Below, one piece after another: positions 37,110 to 64,000 of a stretch of DNA of 64,000 nt. Each line of letters opens with the position of its first letter. Positions within the stretch are counted from its first letter, which is position 1. The notes under the pieces are model-generated. The model was not told the DNA's origin. It was given only the letters and a program-made list of their open reading frames with translations, and searched no databases. The position numbers and the translations under genes were made by a program. This DNA is from Antennarius striatus (Eukaryota; Chordata; Actinopteri; Lophiiformes; Antennariidae), in NCBI RefSeq assembly GCF_040054535.1, contig NC_090778.1, positions 9,847,001 through 9,911,000 on the forward strand. Direction: 5' to 3'.

Positions 37110-39520
37110 CTATTTTTTTGTCTTGTAGGATGGAGTGAACACAAATATACAAGAACATTCAGCTATCACAGATTGCACACCAGATACTGTAGTAATGCAG
37201 TCTAATACAAGACCACCAAAATAGTCTAGGATGTCTCTTTTGACTTTCTTTTTCTTATCTCAGTCTTTTTTTTCCATAAAGAATACAAAAGTCCACCCAC
37301 CATCTTTGTTTCTGTACACAAACACGGCGGTTGTGACAACTTCACAGACAATGCCTCCAAAGAAAACCCAAAAAAGAATTTAAAATAAAAATTAAAAAAC
37401 AAGAGACTAAGAACATATACAGGGCACTGACACAGAAAGTCAGCTGTGTTAATAGACGTGCGTAAAGTAACAAAACTTGCTGAAATCGCAATAATCATTA
37501 CCAAAAAAAATCTGAAATCAGTCATAATTGCATAAATACTTTGTACAGTTCATTTATCTATTGTGCAATGCACCTTTCTGTTAAAATGACAACATAAAAC
37601 CTCATTCAGTAAAAACCTGTTATGTGTTTTGTACATGAGGGTGCAAAGAAAGTCTTGATTGATGGAACGGCCTTTTCAGCAAGATGGTGCGATTGCTAAA
37701 TTACAGTACATAAATGCAGAATGATACCAAACAATGACAGTGCATATTTTTATCATGACATCAGGGAGATGTGGAGATGGATATTAAAGTACTTTGTGAA
37801 AATTCTATTTTTTTTCCCATTGAGATTCTGTGAACACTGTAGGGGAACTAAAAGATCAATCTCTTTGGAAAAGAAAGATAGCGGCACTATAATGCACAAT
37901 TGTAGCCTACAGGACCACTAAAAAAACAACAACAACATGATCAGACGTATGAAGAAAGGAACGAGGAAAAAGAAAACATGCACAGAAATACTCAGTATAT
38001 CCAGCTTTGAAACCCAGCAGCAGCAGCCGTCCTGCAGAGCACTGCAGAATATTCATGAAGTACGGAGTGACATTAAATAACAAGAAAAACTTGGGAAAGC
38101 TGTCGGAGATCAAAGTGTCAACATGAGCGTCTGCATGGAGTTCAACCGGGGCCAAAATGTTTCATCTGGGGCTGTTTTCTGGGAAGACATCGTACTTTAA
38201 ACTTCTAACTTTTTGACCGACGTGTCGTTACATTAAACTTTGTAAAAAGGCATTCGTAAAAACAACCAAAAACTCACAGGGTAATTTGAAATATGCTAAA
38301 ATCACATGAAATGTAATGTCTGTTTTTACAGTTTAGGACAACTAATATCGTCCTAAACTGTTCCCTAATATTGTGGCAAGAGGAAATCCATCGGCATGTG
38401 CTTTGTCTTTACCCCGATGATACATCCAAAAAGATGAGCGCTGCTTATGTTTTTTTAACTACATCAAGATTACAAGACTTCTGAAGTTTCCTTCACAACT
38501 GGCCTGTATTTGTCTTTTTTTTTAAACTTGGCCCATGAGTAATATTTTCTTGCATTACAGTATAAATTAATGGAAGTGCTGAAATTATAATCAGGAAAAT
38601 TCACAACAAAAAGGTTAACAATGAGGAAACTCCATATTAATAAATATAAGAGAAGTCATCTTTTTGCCACTTATTAAACTCCAGTTTATCCACAGACATC
38701 TGTTTTATATCTCTGACTTTTTGCAACTCACATTTTAATAAGAAATAACAAATCATGGTCTAAAAAATTGCAATTAAATACATCTTTAGCCGACGAAATT
38801 GGACAACTAATCTAAGAGAAACTCAAGTGATTCCAGTTATTTATCCTAAACTTGGTGAAATCTTGGATGGATTTAATTAATTTTTGAACAAACAAAACAC
38901 TGCTTTGAGTAATAAATTGTGCATGCAAAACAGTGAAAACAGAGCACATCATTGACTAACAAACCATGACATGAATTTGTTCTTGTATTTTCCATTAAGT
39001 CCAATAATTGTTTTGTGTACTGAATAAACCTAAGAAAGGTGCTGGGCTGCTGCTCCTGAAGTTTCACATATTCCACAAGGACTGAGGATAAAGTGTGCAG
39101 AGTGCAACATTTCTTGCTCTGCTATAATAATGCCACAGTCAGACTGAAAGTCTCAGATAAATCAAATAAAACCAACATGAAAATAAAAACCGCTATACAC
39201 AGGAAGAGTCCCTTTATGTGTGCAATTAAAAAGTCACTGTACAGTAACTAAAAAGGTCTATGATGGAAAACGTCACAATCTTACATGTGCGTTATTGTTG
39301 TTGTTTTTGTCCACTTCATTCTTTTCACAGACAATGAACATATGACAGGTTCTCTCTAAACCAGAAAATAAATTCACAGAAAATTTAAAAAACTAATAAT
39401 ATTTGGAGCTATGGTTGTAAAAAAAATTAAAAAAATAAAAACGAAAGGAAATCTAAAGTGATGATGGGTCCAGTTTAAAGACAGCAGCAACATTAAATTC
39501 TCTAAATCTGACTGAAAAGA

Positions 39521-39542
39521 TAATAATAATAATAATAATAAT
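39521..39542. repeat. (AAT)n microsatellite
   Basis: Seven TAA/AAT units in the inferred wdfy3 3' UTR. Confidence 0.9.
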
Positions 39543-40257
39543 CATTTTTGATCGACTGAAATAATTTTTCAAACAATTAGGAAACGTGACATCGATAATA
39601 AATCTCTCTCTGAAGGGGGTGAAGCTGCGTGCCGCTAATGTTTCTGTATCAAAATGTTGAAGAAATAAAAAGAAGACCTTTTATATAACTAGACCCACTA
39701 TTAAAATCAGGCCAGACATTAATCATTGACATTCGTTTCCCTTCATCCCCTTCGTGTTGCTTCTCAGGACTCGCTGTGAATCGTGATGCAGACTACACAC
39801 AAAAGCCAAGAGTGGTTAGTCACAATGCAATGTTACAGGCAATTCACTGTTTCGTTTTTTTCTTTGACCTTGTTTTTGTTCTGTTTTTGTTCCTCTTTGA
39901 CTTAAAAAGGCCATTGTTAAGTATTTACAATATGAACAAGTTAGTTCTGTCTGGGGGTGACGGTTTGGGTTTTCTGCTTCTTTTTCCTCCAGGTGTTGTG
40001 AGTGCAGGTGGTAAAAGTGGAGATTGAGTTCTCTTATTTTGATCCGTTATCCTTGTTTAGTCCTGCCTTTCCCAGCGACATTTCCTGCTGCTGTAGTCAG
40101 TGTTTCAGTATATGTGGTTACTAGAGGATGGGAGGATGATGGAGGTTTCAAGGGAGGTGTAGAGGGTGCAAGGCAGAAAAGGGGATGATGTGCTCCTCAG
40201 GTCGGAGTCCTGGCGAGGTGGTGTTTCTAGTTCTCAATGAGGGGGTGAAGAGGGAAA

Positions 40258-63579
<23,322 letters not shown>

Positions 63580-63813
63580 CTGTTTCAGAGAGAGCGAAGG
63601 GCACAGATGACACCAAAAAGTAAGAAATGCTGCCAGTTCACTTCCTGTATTCAAACTGACACACAATTTAACCACTTTAACCCCCCAGCATGTAATCCAT
63701 GTGTAATCATCATCTTAAAACATTTAATACATTTTAACAAAACTTCAATAAACTTATATGATTGCAAGTGATATATACACACACACACATATACACATGT
63801 ACACACACATGTA

Positions 63814-63876
<63 letters not shown>

Positions 63877-64000
63877 TGTATATATATATACTGTATATAT
63901 ATATTTATTTATTTATTTATTTTTTTTGTTTAAATAAAATGTCTTAAACTTCAAAAACATGACACATTTCAAAAATAAGCCTGTAGGCTTTTAGTTACTT
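63580..64000. repeat. wdfy3: wdfy3 intron end with long (TA)n tract
   Basis: No exon was seen. A (TA)n tract runs from about 63818 to 63903 with CTG interruptions and a short TTTA run after it. The YIYIYI open frame is an artefact of the repeat. Confidence 0.9.

Larger units (their letters stand above)
37013..40257 (-). other. wdfy3: Likely wdfy3 3' UTR
   Basis: AT-rich, no exon-like segments on either strand. It carries a TG run (37061-37105) and an AAT run (39521-39542). A 3' UTR of about 3 kb would be in line with vertebrate WDFY3 transcripts, but its end is inferred. Confidence 0.5.

Overview
This window is nuclear DNA from a ray-finned (teleost) fish. It holds split vertebrate genes with GT/AG introns, low gene density, CA and TA microsatellites, and interspersed repeats typical of fish: an L1/Tx1-type LINE, hAT and Tigger-type DNA transposons, and tRNA-headed SINEs. 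No prokaryotic or viral gene was recognised. All exon coordinates below were read by hand from splice signals, reading-frame continuity and remembered protein families. No alignment was run.

Layout. (1) About 1-1790, minus strand: the 5' part of an L1/Tx1-type LINE, with an intact ORF1 (299 codons) and the endonuclease end of ORF2 running off the left edge. (2) 1871-5522, plus strand: complete tmem175, the endolysosomal potassium/proton channel, in 10 coding exons (522 residues), with a 3' UTR to about 7060. (3) 34653 down to 10780, minus strand: complete cds1, CDP-diacylglycerol synthase, in 13 coding exons (454 residues), with an 11.6-kb first intron and a long 3' UTR ending near 7260, so it converges tail to tail on tmem175. 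(4) 34654-37000: the GC-rich cds1 promoter and a short intergenic spacer with a SINE. (5) From the right edge down to 40258, minus strand: the last 40 coding exons recognised of wdfy3 (ALFY), about 1978 residues covering the ConA/ARM-like central region, PH, BEACH, WD40, LIR and FYVE parts, with a roughly 3.2-kb 3' UTR. Its 5' half lies beyond 64000.

The three host genes are linked by endomembrane and lipid biology: a lysosomal channel, the enzyme that makes CDP-diacylglycerol for phosphoinositide and cardiolipin synthesis, and a PI3P-binding autophagy scaffold. This looks like chromosomal neighbourhood rather than an operon-like unit. The CDS1-WDFY3 pair is adjacent in mammals too; TMEM175 next to it is not the human arrangement.

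The most interesting material is in the repeats. One roughly 400-bp family occurs four times and I cannot classify it. One hAT element has a clean 8-bp target duplication and carries an inverted copy of its own left end together with flanking host bases. A YY1-like motif sits where the LINE's 5' end meets the tmem175 promoter. I found no convincing new biological system.
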